A DNA stretch of 12,746 nt. Source: Caulobacteraceae bacterium. GTDB taxonomy: Bacteria; Pseudomonadota; Alphaproteobacteria; Caulobacterales; Caulobacteraceae. Location: the NCBI GenBank assembly GCA_013815405.1, contig JACDGF010000019.1, positions 1-12,746 on the forward strand. The letters are read 5' to 3'. The notes beneath the pieces were generated by a model, which worked only from the letters and a program-made list of their open reading frames with translations, was not told the origin of the DNA and did not search any database. How positions within the stretch are numbered: position 1 is the stretch's first letter; every line of letters begins with the position of its first letter. The position numbers and the translations under genes are program-made. Below, in pieces: positions 1 through 9,114 of the stretch.

Positions 1-198
1 GGGCGCCGTGGCGCCCACCGCCTGGGCCACGGTGTCGAACACCGGCAGGCCCAGGTGCGTCGAACCGCCCTTGCCCGGCGATGTCCCCCCCACCATCGCC
101 GTGCCATAGGCGATGGCCTGCTCGGTATGGAGCGTCCCCTGGGCGCCGGTGACGCCCTGGCAGATGACGCGGGTCCGATTGCCGACAAGGATGGACAT
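1..198 (-). CDS. sucD: Succinyl-CoA ligase, alpha subunit (N-terminal part, runs off the window)
   Basis: SucD is the alpha subunit of succinyl-CoA synthetase, the TCA-cycle enzyme that converts succinyl-CoA to succinate with NTP formation in the cytoplasm. It provides the CoA-binding Rossmann fold and the phosphorylated histidine. On the minus strand an ATG at 198 opens a 66-codon frame that continues past position 1. It begins [20 protein letters not shown], then [15 protein letters not shown] and [15 protein letters not shown], which is the conserved SucD N-terminus with its CoA-binding glycine-rich segment. The catalytic histidine lies further along, outside the window. The partner sucC is not the immediate upstream gene here; a small exported protein and then the CRISPR locus are. 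The CRISPR block may therefore have been inserted beside the TCA-cycle cluster (inference). The assignment is by remembered family sequence. Confidence 0.93.
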   Translation of the reverse strand, partial: MSILVGNRTRVICQGVTGAQGTLHTEQAIAYGTAMVGGTSPGKGGSTHLGLPVFDTVAQAVGATAP

Positions 199-210
199 CA
201 GGTCTCGCTC

Positions 211-238
211 AAAAAAGGGGGGCGGCGCCGCGACGCCG
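211..238 (-). terminator. Possible intrinsic terminator between the exported-protein gene and sucD
   Basis: On the minus strand a CGGCG/CGCCG stem with a 6-nt loop (223-238) is followed by a C-run and then six T residues (216-211). It lies just downstream of the stop codon of the 242-790 gene and only about 12 nt upstream of the sucD start, so it could terminate the first gene or attenuate sucD. The stem is short and separated from the T-run by Cs, so this is weak. Confidence 0.3.
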
Positions 239-241
239 GGG

Positions 242-790
242 CTATTTCTTGATCTTCAGCAGATCGAGGATGGCGTCCTGGCCGTCGGCGGAGATGGTCA
301 GGATCTCCATGCCCGCGCCCGCCGCGGCCGCGTCATAGTCGGCCTTGGCCAGGGGCTTGCGCGCGCCCGCGTCGTCGGTGAACCGGAAGGTGGCTTTCTT
401 GGCGTCGGCGTCCTGCGGCGCGAAGCCGGCCCAGGCCTGCGCGCGCTCGCGCAGATCGGCGGCCTTGGACCGGCCCACGCGCACGGTGCAGGCGCTGACC
501 TGGATCGCCCCCTTCATGCCGCGCCAGGCGAACAGGGTGAGGTCCGCGCCCCCGGCCTTGGCGTCGCGCGAAATCTTGTCGGTCACCGCCACTCCCTCCA
601 TCGTGGCCGCGCGCACTTCGGTCGGTTTCCACTTGCCGGCGTCGGCCGCCGCCGCGACCGCCGGATAGTCCACCCGGGTGTCGGCGCACACCGCGGCGAA
701 AGCGGCGAAGGTCTGGGCCGGATCAGACGCGGCGGCGGCGGGGGCGGGGAGGAGGGCAAGGGCGCAGGCGTACGCGGGCCGGACGATCAC
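242..790 (-). CDS. Small exported protein of unknown function
   Basis: I do not recognise the family with confidence. The frame could open further upstream (to about 1027), but the GTG at 790 is the best start. AGGA lies 7 nt ahead of it on the minus strand, and the product (182 aa) then begins with a classical signal peptide: a basic residue, a hydrophobic Ala/Leu core ([15 protein letters not shown]) and a likely cleavage site near residue 21. The longer frame would also run through the mini-CRISPR region. The mature part has two cysteines (AAVCADT and SACTVR), compatible with one disulfide in the periplasm, and is rich in Ala and Lys/Asp. It ends ILDLLKIKK with no membrane anchor. It lies just upstream of sucD in the same orientation and diverges from the cas operon. 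No function can be assigned. Confidence 0.72.
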   Translation of the reverse strand: MIVRPAYACALALLPAPAAAASDPAQTFAAFAAVCADTRVDYPAVAAAADAGKWKPTEVRAATMEGVAVTDKISRDAKAGGADLTLFAWRGMKGAIQVSACTVRVGRSKAADLRERAQAWAGFAPQDADAKKATFRFTDDAGARKPLAKADYDAAAAGAGMEILTISADGQDAILDLLKIKK

Positions 791-933
791 GCAGCGTTCC
801 TCTCTTGATACCGGGACGGGCAAGGGAATGTCACGGCAAACCCTTACGGCATGCAACGTGCGACGCAATGGTTGGTTGAGGGAGAGCCGCATCCGAGCTG
901 AGTCTCTTCCCCCCGAAGCGAGCTTCTCGCGTG

Positions 934-1041
934 GGGTCAATGAGGCCTCGGCGTTTCGGCCGAGGAATTTGAGTGCTCCAAGAAGGCGGACTCTACCGCC
1001 TAAAGCTTCAATCAGGCTGGACCGCACAAGATCCAGAGGCG
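934..1041 (-). CRISPR. Degenerate mini-CRISPR (two pseudo-repeats, one 35-nt pseudo-spacer), candidate Cas-regulating RNA
   Basis: Seen directly: the plus strand at 1005-1016 reads GCTTCAATCAGG, 11 of 12 identical to the start of the array repeat at 12465 (GCTTCAATGAGG). It is followed by a CTGGA/TCCAG stem (1017-1021/1032-1036). A second copy at 937-945 (TCAATGAGG) is followed by a perfect 7-bp stem CCTCGGC/GCCGAGG (946-952/959-965), which mimics the array-repeat hairpin. The 35 nt between them (970-1004) match the array spacer length of 35-39. Read on the minus strand the order is pseudo-repeat 1 (ending in an intact ATTGAAGC handle), spacer, pseudo-repeat 2. This is the layout of CreA/CreR RNAs, crRNA-like RNAs that guide Cascade to repress a promoter. 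Its first 15 spacer bases resemble the cas3 promoter region (see 1149-1186). I could not identify a convincing minus-strand promoter. Confidence 0.75.
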
Positions 1042-1043
1042 AT

Positions 1044-1065
1044 CCCGCAGTTGGTCACCTGCGGG
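1044..1065. repeat. 7-bp inverted repeat (CCCGCAG / CTGCGGG)
   Basis: A perfect 7-bp palindrome with an 8-nt loop lies directly next to the pseudo-repeat at 1005-1041, on the side from which a minus-strand RNA would be transcribed. It could be an operator for a dimeric regulator, a hairpin at the 5' end of the RNA, or coincidence in GC-rich DNA. No T-tract follows it in either direction, so it does not look like an intrinsic terminator. Confidence 0.4.
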
Positions 1066-1148
1066 TTCGACCGAGTTGGGACCCCGGCCGCGGCCGTCGC
1101 CTTCGACGCTACCGCTCTATCCGATTCGCGCCCATCACCCTATTGTTT

Positions 1149-1186
1149 TTCTTTAGTCTGTAGAGTTGGGAGCCTTGACATGCTGC
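1149..1186 (+). promoter_or_regulatory. Putative self-target of the mini-CRISPR (TTC PAM plus partial protospacer) over the cas3 promoter
   Basis: Seen directly: plus-strand TTC at 1149-1151 is followed by TTTAGTCTGTAGAGT (1152-1166). The pseudo-spacer read on the minus strand from 1004 begins TTTAGGCGGTAGAGT. Thirteen of 15 positions agree; the mismatches are at positions 6 and 8. Position 6 is one that type I crRNAs do not read because the base is flipped out. TTN-type PAMs are reported for I-U/I-G systems (recalled, not checked). A 35-nt footprint would end at 1186 and cover the TTGACA at 1175-1180, so bound Cascade would block RNA polymerase. A match of this length with few downstream matches would fit binding without cleavage, as in CreA/CreR. 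The function is inference. Confidence 0.6.
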
Positions 1187-1203
1187 CCGACTTGCCGCTT
1201 TTG
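1175..1203 (+). promoter_or_regulatory. Candidate promoter of the cas operon
   Basis: A perfect TTGACA -35 hexamer (1175-1180) lies 17 bp ahead of a poor -10 candidate (CTTTTG, 1198-1203). The start of transcription would be near 1210, giving a very short leader before the TTG start at 1224. The -10 is weak even by alphaproteobacterial standards, so the exact start is uncertain. The whole -35 lies inside the putative Cascade self-target. Confidence 0.45.
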
Positions 1204-1223
1204 GCCTCCTAAGGGGGAGGCAT

Positions 1224-4095
1224 TTGGAACTCAGCGCAGCACAGATCGCCGAATTCCTGGGGGGGCGACCGCTTTACAAGTGGCAGCGGCGACTCCTGGA
1301 AGAATGGTTTTGCGTCGGGTGCACGCCGGACGCGCTCGATCTTCCCACCGGCCTCGGCAAGACCAGCGTCATCTGGCTTTGGCTCGCGGCGCGGGCGATC
1401 GGCGCAAATCTGCCTCGCAGATTGATCTATGTCGTCGATCGTAGGGCGGTCGTGGATCAGGCAACCGCCGTCGCCGACATGATTGCGGAGCGGCTCGGGC
1501 CTTCGGCGGCGGCCGGTCCTGCCACGCAGATTCGGGCGGCCCTTGGCCTCTCCGGGGAGGAGAGCCTCCCCATCTCGACTCTCCGAGGTCAGCACCTCGA
1601 CAACCGCCGCTGGCTTGAAGACCCTGCCTCATCGGCAATCGTGGTGGGCACCGTCGATATGATCGGCTCACGATTGCTGTTCGAGGGCTATGGCGTCAGT
1701 CGGAAAATGCGGCCGGTCCACGCTGGGCTCATTGGCGTGGACTCCCTCATTGTTCTCGATGAAGCCCATCTGGTCCCGCCGTTCGAGGCGCTCGTCCGGC
1801 AGGTGTCGACACTGGGGAGGGGCGATGCGAATCGCGCTCCGCATCCGCTTGCCCGATCGATCCATCTGATGAGTCTTTCGGCTACGGGGCGAGAGACGCC
1901 CGGTGCAAGCGTGTTCCGCCTGATCGAGGATGATCTGGACGATCCACCGGTTCGCGCCAGACTTGAATCCCCCAAGCGTTTACGTGTTCTGCCGGAAGCG
2001 TCGCCCAACGATATTGTGCGAAAGCTGGCCGACGAGGCGTGGACTTTCGGCGAGGGCGGTCGGCGGGTTGTAGTGTTTTGCAACAGCCGAAAGACCGCCC
2101 AAGCGGTTGAAGCCGATATCGCCAACCGAATCTCGAAGGACAAAGCAAGATTTGGCAAGGATGCCCATCTTACCGCCCTCCTGGTGGGCGAGAGGCGTTA
2201 CCGTGAGCGGCTGCGGTTGGCCGGCGATGGAACGCCGAACCACCCAGGTTCCTGGGCTTTCAACCGCTTTCGGCCGGGCGAAAGTTCTGATCCAAGCGGT
2301 CGGCCGGCCTTCCTGGTCGCCACCTCCGCGGGAGAGGTGGGAGTTGATCTCGACGCCGACGACATGGTCTGCGACCTCTTGGCCTGGGAGCGCATGGTCC
2401 AACGCCTAGGCAGGGTGAACCGCCGTCCCATCCCCGGCGAGGCCCGCGTCACCGTGATCCCGGTCATGAAAGAGAAGGAGGCCGAGGACAATATCGAGGA
2501 CACGGACTTGGCGCGATACCGTGCGCCCTTCGACAACTCGTTTTGGCCCGAGGGCGAAGACGGGGCCAAAGATGCCAGCCCCATCGCCCTGGCTCGATTG
2601 AGAGAAATACCCGAGATCAAGGAGGTTCTGGCCGACGCTTCCACTCCCGAACCCTTGCGGCCGCTGCTCACGCGCGCCACGGTGGAGGCCTGGTCGATGA
2701 CCTCGCTTGATACTCATCCCGGCCGCCCGAAGGTGCAGCCCTGGATTCGCGGCTGGGTCGAGACCGAACCCCAGACGACGATGGTCTGGCGCCGGTTGTT
2801 CCCGCTTCCCGGCGGCGAAGAGCCGGTCATGCGCGATTTGAAGGCCTTCTTCGAAGCCGCACCACCTCACGTCAGCGAGAGTCTTCAGGCGCCGACTTGG
2901 CGGGTGGTCGAGGTTTTGCGCAAGCGCGCCGACGCGTGGCGCAAGGCAGGTTTCAAGGTAGGCTCAGTCGTTAAGGATGGGGCGGAGCTCGACGCGGAAG
3001 CGACTGATGTTCCGGACGCTGATGTCCGCGAGGCGCCGGAAGCCGATGCGCGAGCCGAGCCAAAGCCGGCTTTCGCGCCCGTGGTCGTTCTCATTGGCCC
3101 GGATGGCGATGTCGAGGATGTCTACAGCATCGCCCGCTTGGCCGAAGCCAATGCCGACGCCCTGGGAAGAGCTCTCGCGAACGGGACGGTCGTGGTCGAT
3201 GCCCGCATGGGAGGTCTCGACCGCAATGGCCTTCTCGATGTGAAGGCATCCGTCGAGCCCGACACCATCGACATGCAGCAACTCGGCGGATGGGGTCTGG
3301 GTCTCGAGCGATCCACCGGATGGCGCGTGATCTTCGGGGAGCGCCCGATGCGTGAGGGGTCGCGCCATGACGGCTCGTGGAGACTGGACGAATTTCGCTG
3401 GGCGGCGTCGGACGCCGACGACGCCGAGGGCTTGTGGGTGGAGCTATGGCGCGGCCCTGGCCACAACCTCGGCGATCCGGCGGTCAGCGGCAGATCGCGA
3501 AGCCTGGGCGATCACCACGACGACACCGGCGGGCACGCCATGCGGATCGCGGATAGCATCGGTTTGGACTCGCCCTACCGCGAGCTGCTGATAGCGGCGG
3601 CGCGGGCTCATGATCTCGGCAAAGACCGTAAGCTTTGGCAGGACGCGATGGGCGCGGGGCTGGACGGTCGGCCCTGGGCCAAGACCTTGGGTGGCGGGGA
3701 CGGCCGGGCCCTGAATGGTTACCGGCACGAGTTCGGCTCGCTGCGCGACGTGACAAATGGAGAGGGTTCGGGGCTTCTTGCCCTCTTCAAACCTGGGGGC
3801 GAATTTGATGACCCCGGACTGCACGATCTCGCCCTGCACCTCGTCGCCACCCACCATGGTTGGTTGCGACCGGTCATCAAGGCCTACGACCCGCATCTAG
3901 ACGAGCCACCCAGCCGTTCCTTGCCCCGTGCGCGGGAAGCGGCACTCCGGTTCGCGCGATTGCAGGCGACTTGGGGACCTTGGGGGCTGGCTTGGTGGGA
4001 GGCTCTGCTACGCGCCGCCGACTGGGCGGCTTCACGGGGTCTGAACGACGCAGCGACAGCGCCGATACAATTTCCACAGGCGTCGGAAACGCCCC

Positions 4096-4103
<8 letters not shown>
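1224..4103 (+). CDS. cas3: Type I-G/I-U CRISPR-associated helicase-nuclease Cas3 with C-terminal HD domain
   Basis: Cas3 is recruited by target-bound Cascade and unwinds and degrades the invading DNA in the 3'-5' direction. The protein has 959 aa. Superfamily 2 helicase motifs come first: Walker A LPTGLGKTS (40-48), DEAH (179-182), SLSATG (217-222), and the motif V/VI region ending QRLGRVNRR (393-401). An acidic Asp/Glu/Ala/Pro linker (about 582-616) precedes the HD nuclease: H764/H765, the HD pair H796-D797 in AHDLGKDRK, H835 in RHEFG, H877/H878 in THHGW, and D933. Helicase-then-HD order, the reverse of most Cas3 proteins, is typical of I-U/I-G. The start is TTG at 1224, the first start in this frame, with a strong AAGGGGGAGG three bases upstream. 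The 3' end overlaps csb3 by 8 nt. All key residues look intact, so an active enzyme is expected. Confidence 0.95.
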
Positions 4104-6079
<1,976 letters not shown>

Positions 6080-6104
6080 TGCGCCCGATCGAGGAGAATC
6101 GAGC

Positions 6105-8360
6105 ATGAGTGACCGGGCGCTGCTGATCGAGGTGCGCTGGCCCGATGGGCGATTTCACGGCGTACGCGAAGGGCGCGAACGTGGCAGAGGCGCGGAGGCC
6201 GTGGTGCGGGAGTGGCCGCCGTCGCCGTTTCGCCTTTTTCAGGCGCTGGTCGCGGGCGCCTATGGCGGACGTTGGGCGTTCGAGGCCCGCGCCGAAAAGG
6301 ACGCCGCCTTTGCTTGGCTGGAGCGGCTTGATCCACCGGTGATATTGGCTCCGGCGGGCAAGACGCTGCGGCCGGTGACCTACTACGTACCGAACAACGA
6401 CGCGGATGCGGTGGGCGGTGACCCGGGCCGGGTAAACGAAATCCGCTCCGCCAGGACCCTACGCGCCAGCATGTTCGAGTCCGAACGCCCCGCCGCCTAT
6501 CTCTGGACTTTCGACGGCGACGATGCGCCGGCCAGGCGAATGGCCCAGCTAGCCGGACGATTGCATACTCTGGGTCATGGGATAGACGCCGCTTTTGCCC
6601 GGGCGGAAGTGCTAGATGTCCACGAAGGAGAACAGCGGCTATTGGCGCTGGGTGGAACTCCGCGCCGACCCGCGATCCGCCCAGTGTCGGGCGAACGGGG
6701 AACACCGTGCCCGGCGTCTGGTAGTTTCGACAGCCTTCGCCGACGGCATGAAGCCTTCATCGGTCGCTTCACTCGCGCGGGAGCCGGACGCAAGGCCGTC
6801 ATCGCATTTCGCCAACCCTCCAAGGCCCATGCGCGCGCTATCTGCTATGACCAACCATCGGCGCGGCTGCTCTACGAACTGACTCCCCTTCGGGGGCGCG
6901 CGCAATTCCGGCCGTGGCCACTCATCAATGCGACTCTGCTCACGGTCATGGTGCGCGATCAGGCGGCGCGCGCCCTGCGATCAGAATGGCCGAGGGAGGT
7001 GGAGCGATACGTGATCGGCCGCGGCGCTGGGCCGGGCGACGTTACGGCCCGCTTGCGCATCCTGCCCCTGCCTTCGATCGGGACGCGTCACACCAGCCAG
7101 GATATCCGCCGCATGCTCGTCGATGTTCCGCCCGATCACCCCGTTCCCATCGCCGATCTGAAGTGGGCCCTGTCCGGGCGAGAGCTCGCCGATGGGCAGG
7201 GCGAGCCGACCGGCATAGTGCTCTCGCCCGCGTCCGACACCTCGATGCTTGGCCGCTATCGCGCGAACGTTGCTCACGGCGAGGGCCGCGTCTGGCGTAC
7301 GGTCACGCCCGCCGCCCTGCCTGGAAGGCGCGGCCGAGGACGCGGCGGAGACGCTCGTGCGGCGGCGGAGGCGCAGGCGGCTGGCTCCGTCGTTCAGGCG
7401 CTTCGTCACGCTGGGATCACCACGCCTGTCTCGGCGGTGCGGGTGCAGAAGGAGCCGTTCGACCTCAAAGGCGAATGCGCCGACCGTTTCATGCCCGACC
7501 GCTTCAACGTTCACGACCTGCATCACGTTGAAATCACGTTCGGCCGACCCGTGGGTGGGCCGTTGGTGCTGGGCGATGGCCGTTGGCTGGGGCTCGGCGT
7601 CATGCGCCCCGTCTCCGGGGGCGTCGTGCGCGCGCGGGCCGGTACGGATGGTCTGCACGTGCTGTCCTTCAATGCCGGGCCTGCCTTAGGAGCCCGGGAT
7701 GCCGAGGCGATCACGCGCGCGCTGAGGCGGGCGGTGATGGCTCGCGCTCAGTTGGTCGCCGGAACGCGGCTGAAACGCGGCGAGAACCTGCCGGTCTTCT
7801 TCACCGGGCACGTCGAGACCACCGCCCCGGCCCGGCGGACCCAACCAGCGAAAAGCGGCCTGCACGAACATTTGTTTTTCGCGTTCGACCCAAATCGCGA
7901 GACACCGCGACTCCTTGTCATCGCGCCGCATCGCGTCGACAGGAATCGCGAGGTGCTTGACCGCACAAGGCGCCAGCTTAGTTGGCTAGCCGAAGCCGTC
8001 GAAGGCCTGGACGATCTCCGCGCCGGCGCCCTGGGGCGTTTCTCGCTAGCGCTCGTTTCGCCCGAGGGGGCCGACCCCATATTTGGCCGTTCGAAGGCCT
8101 GGGTTTCGCTCACCGCCTACCGCCCTACTCGTCATCCTCGTGGTCAGCAGGACGCCGCCGAAGCCTTGATTGTCGATTTGATTCACGAAGCCTCGCGACG
8201 AAACCTCCCGCGTCCCGAGGTCGACGTGCTGGCCGTGAAAACTGGTCCGCGCGGCGGCATCCAAGCCGACCTCCAGCTACGCTTCGCGGTCGCCGTCAAC
8301 GGACCCCTCCTCCTTGGACAAGACTCGCACTTTGGCGCCGGGTTGTTTGGAAGAAATTAG
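6105..8360 (+). CDS. csb2: Type I-G/I-U Cas5-Cas6 fusion protein Csb2 (GSU0054-like)
   Basis: Csb2 combines a Cas5-like part, which caps the 5' handle of the crRNA, with a Cas6-like endoribonuclease that cuts the repeat hairpin. In this 751-aa protein the Cas5-like N-terminus shows REWPPSPFRLFQALVAG (35-51) and LRPVTYYVPNN (88-98). The Cas6-like C-terminus shows HEHLFFAFD (587-595) and a glycine-rich RNA-binding loop, GPRGGIQADLQLRF then GQDSHFGAGLF (714-748). H587/H589, or the histidine of PTRHPRG, are candidate catalytic residues, but I cannot decide which. An Arg/Gly/Ala-rich linker near residues 403-430 (GRRGRGRGG) joins the halves. The length is greater than I recall for typical GSU0054 members. 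The ATG at 6105 follows GAGGAGAA, 25 nt after csb1. It is the last intact cas gene in the window. Confidence 0.92.
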   Translation: MSDRALLIEVRWPDGRFHGVREGRERGRGAEAVVREWPPSPFRLFQALVAGAYGGRWAFEARAEKDAAFAWLERLDPPVILAPAGKTLRPVTYYVPNNDADAVGGDPGRVNEIRSARTLRASMFESERPAAYLWTFDGDDAPARRMAQLAGRLHTLGHGIDAAFARAEVLDVHEGEQRLLALGGTPRRPAIRPVSGERGTPCPASGSFDSLRRRHEAFIGRFTRAGAGRKAVIAFRQPSKAHARAICYDQPSARLLYELTPLRGRAQFRPWPLINATLLTVMVRDQAARALRSEWPREVERYVIGRGAGPGDVTARLRILPLPSIGTRHTSQDIRRMLVDVPPDHPVPIADLKWALSGRELADGQGEPTGIVLSPASDTSMLGRYRANVAHGEGRVWRTVTPAALPGRRGRGRGGDARAAAEAQAAGSVVQALRHAGITTPVSAVRVQKEPFDLKGECADRFMPDRFNVHDLHHVEITFGRPVGGPLVLGDGRWLGLGVMRPVSGGVVRARAGTDGLHVLSFNAGPALGARDAEAITRALRRAVMARAQLVAGTRLKRGENLPVFFTGHVETTAPARRTQPAKSGLHEHLFFAFDPNRETPRLLVIAPHRVDRNREVLDRTRRQLSWLAEAVEGLDDLRAGALGRFSLALVSPEGADPIFGRSKAWVSLTAYRPTRHPRGQQDAAEALIVDLIHEASRRNLPRPEVDVLAVKTGPRGGIQADLQLRFAVAVNGPLLLGQDSHFGAGLFGRN

Positions 8361-8399
8361 GTGGCTTGAGGGCGACGAGCGAGGCTTTCGCAGCCGCCA

Positions 8400-8525
8400 T
8401 CAATTCAATCCCAGATCCTTCTTGATCTTGTTCACCAGGCCCGAGCCCAATTCCTTCGCGGCGCCATGCATCGGCGGTTGTGACGTCCGATCGTGCGCCG
8501 GACCGTCAGGTGGCCGGAGCCACCC
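8400..8525 (-). pseudogene. HicA (YcfA-like) toxin C-terminal remnant
   Basis: HicA toxins are small double-stranded-RNA-binding-fold mRNA interferases paired with HicB. On the minus strand a short stretch ending at the stop 8402-8400 reads PMHGAAKELGSGLVNKIKKD then LGLN, closely resembling HicA C-termini (P-H-G-x-KEL-x-x-G-x-x-x-K-I). Just upstream in another frame (about 8525-8508) GGSGHL resembles the catalytic G-S-H segment. The remnant is therefore frameshifted and lacks the N-terminal half and any start. No HicB partner is visible. It lies 40 bp past csb2, in opposite orientation, next to CRISPR-repeat remnants. It may be a relic of a toxin-antitoxin pair, or of a toxin once controlled by a crRNA-like antitoxin (inference). 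Confidence 0.6.
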
Positions 8526-8633
8526 TCCCATCCGGCCCCCGTTTCGGGAGCGAGGGAGGGCGGTGAAAGCTGTATCGCCAAGGCGAAGATATGCCGGCTT
8601 CAATGAGGCCCCGGCTTCTCGAAATAGTGAACG
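8524..8633 (-). CRISPR. CRISPR repeat remnant(s) upstream of the HicA relic
   Basis: Plus-strand 8597-8616 reads GCTTCAATGAGGCCCCGGCT, 20 of 20 identical to the first 20 bases of the array repeat; the remaining 17 positions have diverged. Read on the minus strand the ATTGAAGC handle is intact. After a 36-nt interval (8596-8561) there is a second, much weaker candidate at 8560-8524. It aligns to the repeat at roughly 21 of 33 positions by eye and keeps a CCCG/CGGG stem. The spacing equals one array spacer. The first remnant is clear. The second could be coincidence in GC-rich DNA or part of the decayed HicA coding region. Confidence 0.6.
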
Positions 8634-8877
8634 ACCTCCGCCGGCCGGCCCGCCTGGTGCGCCACGCTTCCCGACTCCACCCGCCGCCTCTTCCAACCCC
8701 CGCGCCACCGCGTCGGGATTCAATCGATTTATCTGGAGCGTTGCCTGTTTGTTCTTGCCCACGAATATTATTGAGTTCAAGATGGAAGGGGGTACACAAC
8801 CGAAGGGCATCTGGAGGCTCGCCAATCCGTCGCGGGATCGGCAATCTGGAAAACTCTCGATTCGACAGGGAATGAAC
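8634..8877. other. Stretch without a recognisable gene, containing an AT-rich promoter-like patch
   Basis: No convincing coding sequence is seen between the repeat remnant and the small gene at 8878. A locally AT-rich patch (about 8720-8780) contains TTGCCT (8741-8746) and TATTAT (8766-8771) with 19-bp spacing. This could be a promoter for the interrupted small gene and the dCTP deaminase-like gene, but the spacing is long and the call is tentative. The rest has the GC content of the surroundings. Confidence 0.3.
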
Positions 8878-8940
8878 ATGGCGAAATTGATGGTGACCAA
8901 GCTCGGCGACGGGCTTCATTCGAGCGAGGTGATCGTCGCG
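8878..8940 (+). pseudogene. 5' fragment of a small gene interrupted by the IS21 element
   Basis: The ATG at 8878 (AGGG at 8867-8870, 7 nt upstream) starts MAKLMVTKLGDGLHSSEVIV and is cut after 21 codons by the insertion sequence. A second in-frame ATG at 8872 is possible but has worse spacing. The frame resumes exactly in phase at 11538 once the element and one copy of the 7-bp target duplication are removed. The family is not recognised. Read through the insertion, the 5' part would end at a TGA inside the IS end (8989-8991), adding only a short foreign tail. Confidence 0.7.
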
Positions 8941-9033
8941 TGCGTATTCCACGCGATCGCGGGCACGGATTCCACCGGAAGGCGGGCATGATTTCCACGC
9001 GAACGTGGGCACGGATTCCACGGGAAGGTGGGC
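8941..9033. repeat. Left-end multiple terminal repeats of the IS21 element (four copies, 23-24 bp)
   Basis: Four tandem units start at 8941, 8965, 8988 and 9011. Each has the pattern (A/T)TTCCAC followed about ten bases later by (C/G)GGGC or TGGGC. Such arrays are the binding sites of the IstA transposase at IS21 ends. Confidence 0.85.
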
Positions 9034-9114
9034 GCTCCGTCTGAGGGGGTGATGGAGGCCAGACCGACGATCTGACCGGGCTACCTGGGTCCTCGTTTTT
9101 CACGAGGAGGCCGG

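Noticed and set aside
791..933. A third pseudo-repeat or terminator beyond the mini-CRISPR (hairpin GCGAG/CTCGC at 918-930).
   Set aside because: The short hairpin has no T-tract on either strand and no repeat-handle similarity, so it is not called.
791..1027. N-terminal extension of the minus-strand frame 242-1027 up to an ATG at 1027.
   Set aside because: The GTG at 790 has a Shine-Dalgarno and a signal peptide directly after it; the extension runs through the mini-CRISPR and looks non-coding.
1041..1083. tRNA-like wording (CCCGCAG stem, GGGTTCGACC similar to a T-loop).
   Set aside because: The T-stem does not pair after the loop, no acceptor or anticodon arms can be drawn, and the palindrome is better read as a simple inverted repeat.
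8361..8877. Remnants of cas4, cas1 or cas2.
   Set aside because: I looked in all frames for Cas1-, Cas2- or Cas4-like motifs and saw none; absence is stated only for this window.
8400..8900. 166-codon minus-strand frame as one intact gene.
   Set aside because: Only its last 25 or so residues resemble a known family (HicA). The rest crosses a CRISPR repeat remnant and has low-complexity Gly/Ala/Arg content. One segment (TLQINRLNPDAVARGLEEA) faintly resembles a ribbon-helix-helix antitoxin but is too weak to call.
8314..8991. 225-codon plus-strand frame from inside csb2 to the IS end.
   Set aside because: Only the part from 8878 has a ribosome binding site and continues in phase past the IS; the earlier portion overlaps csb2 and the HicA relic.
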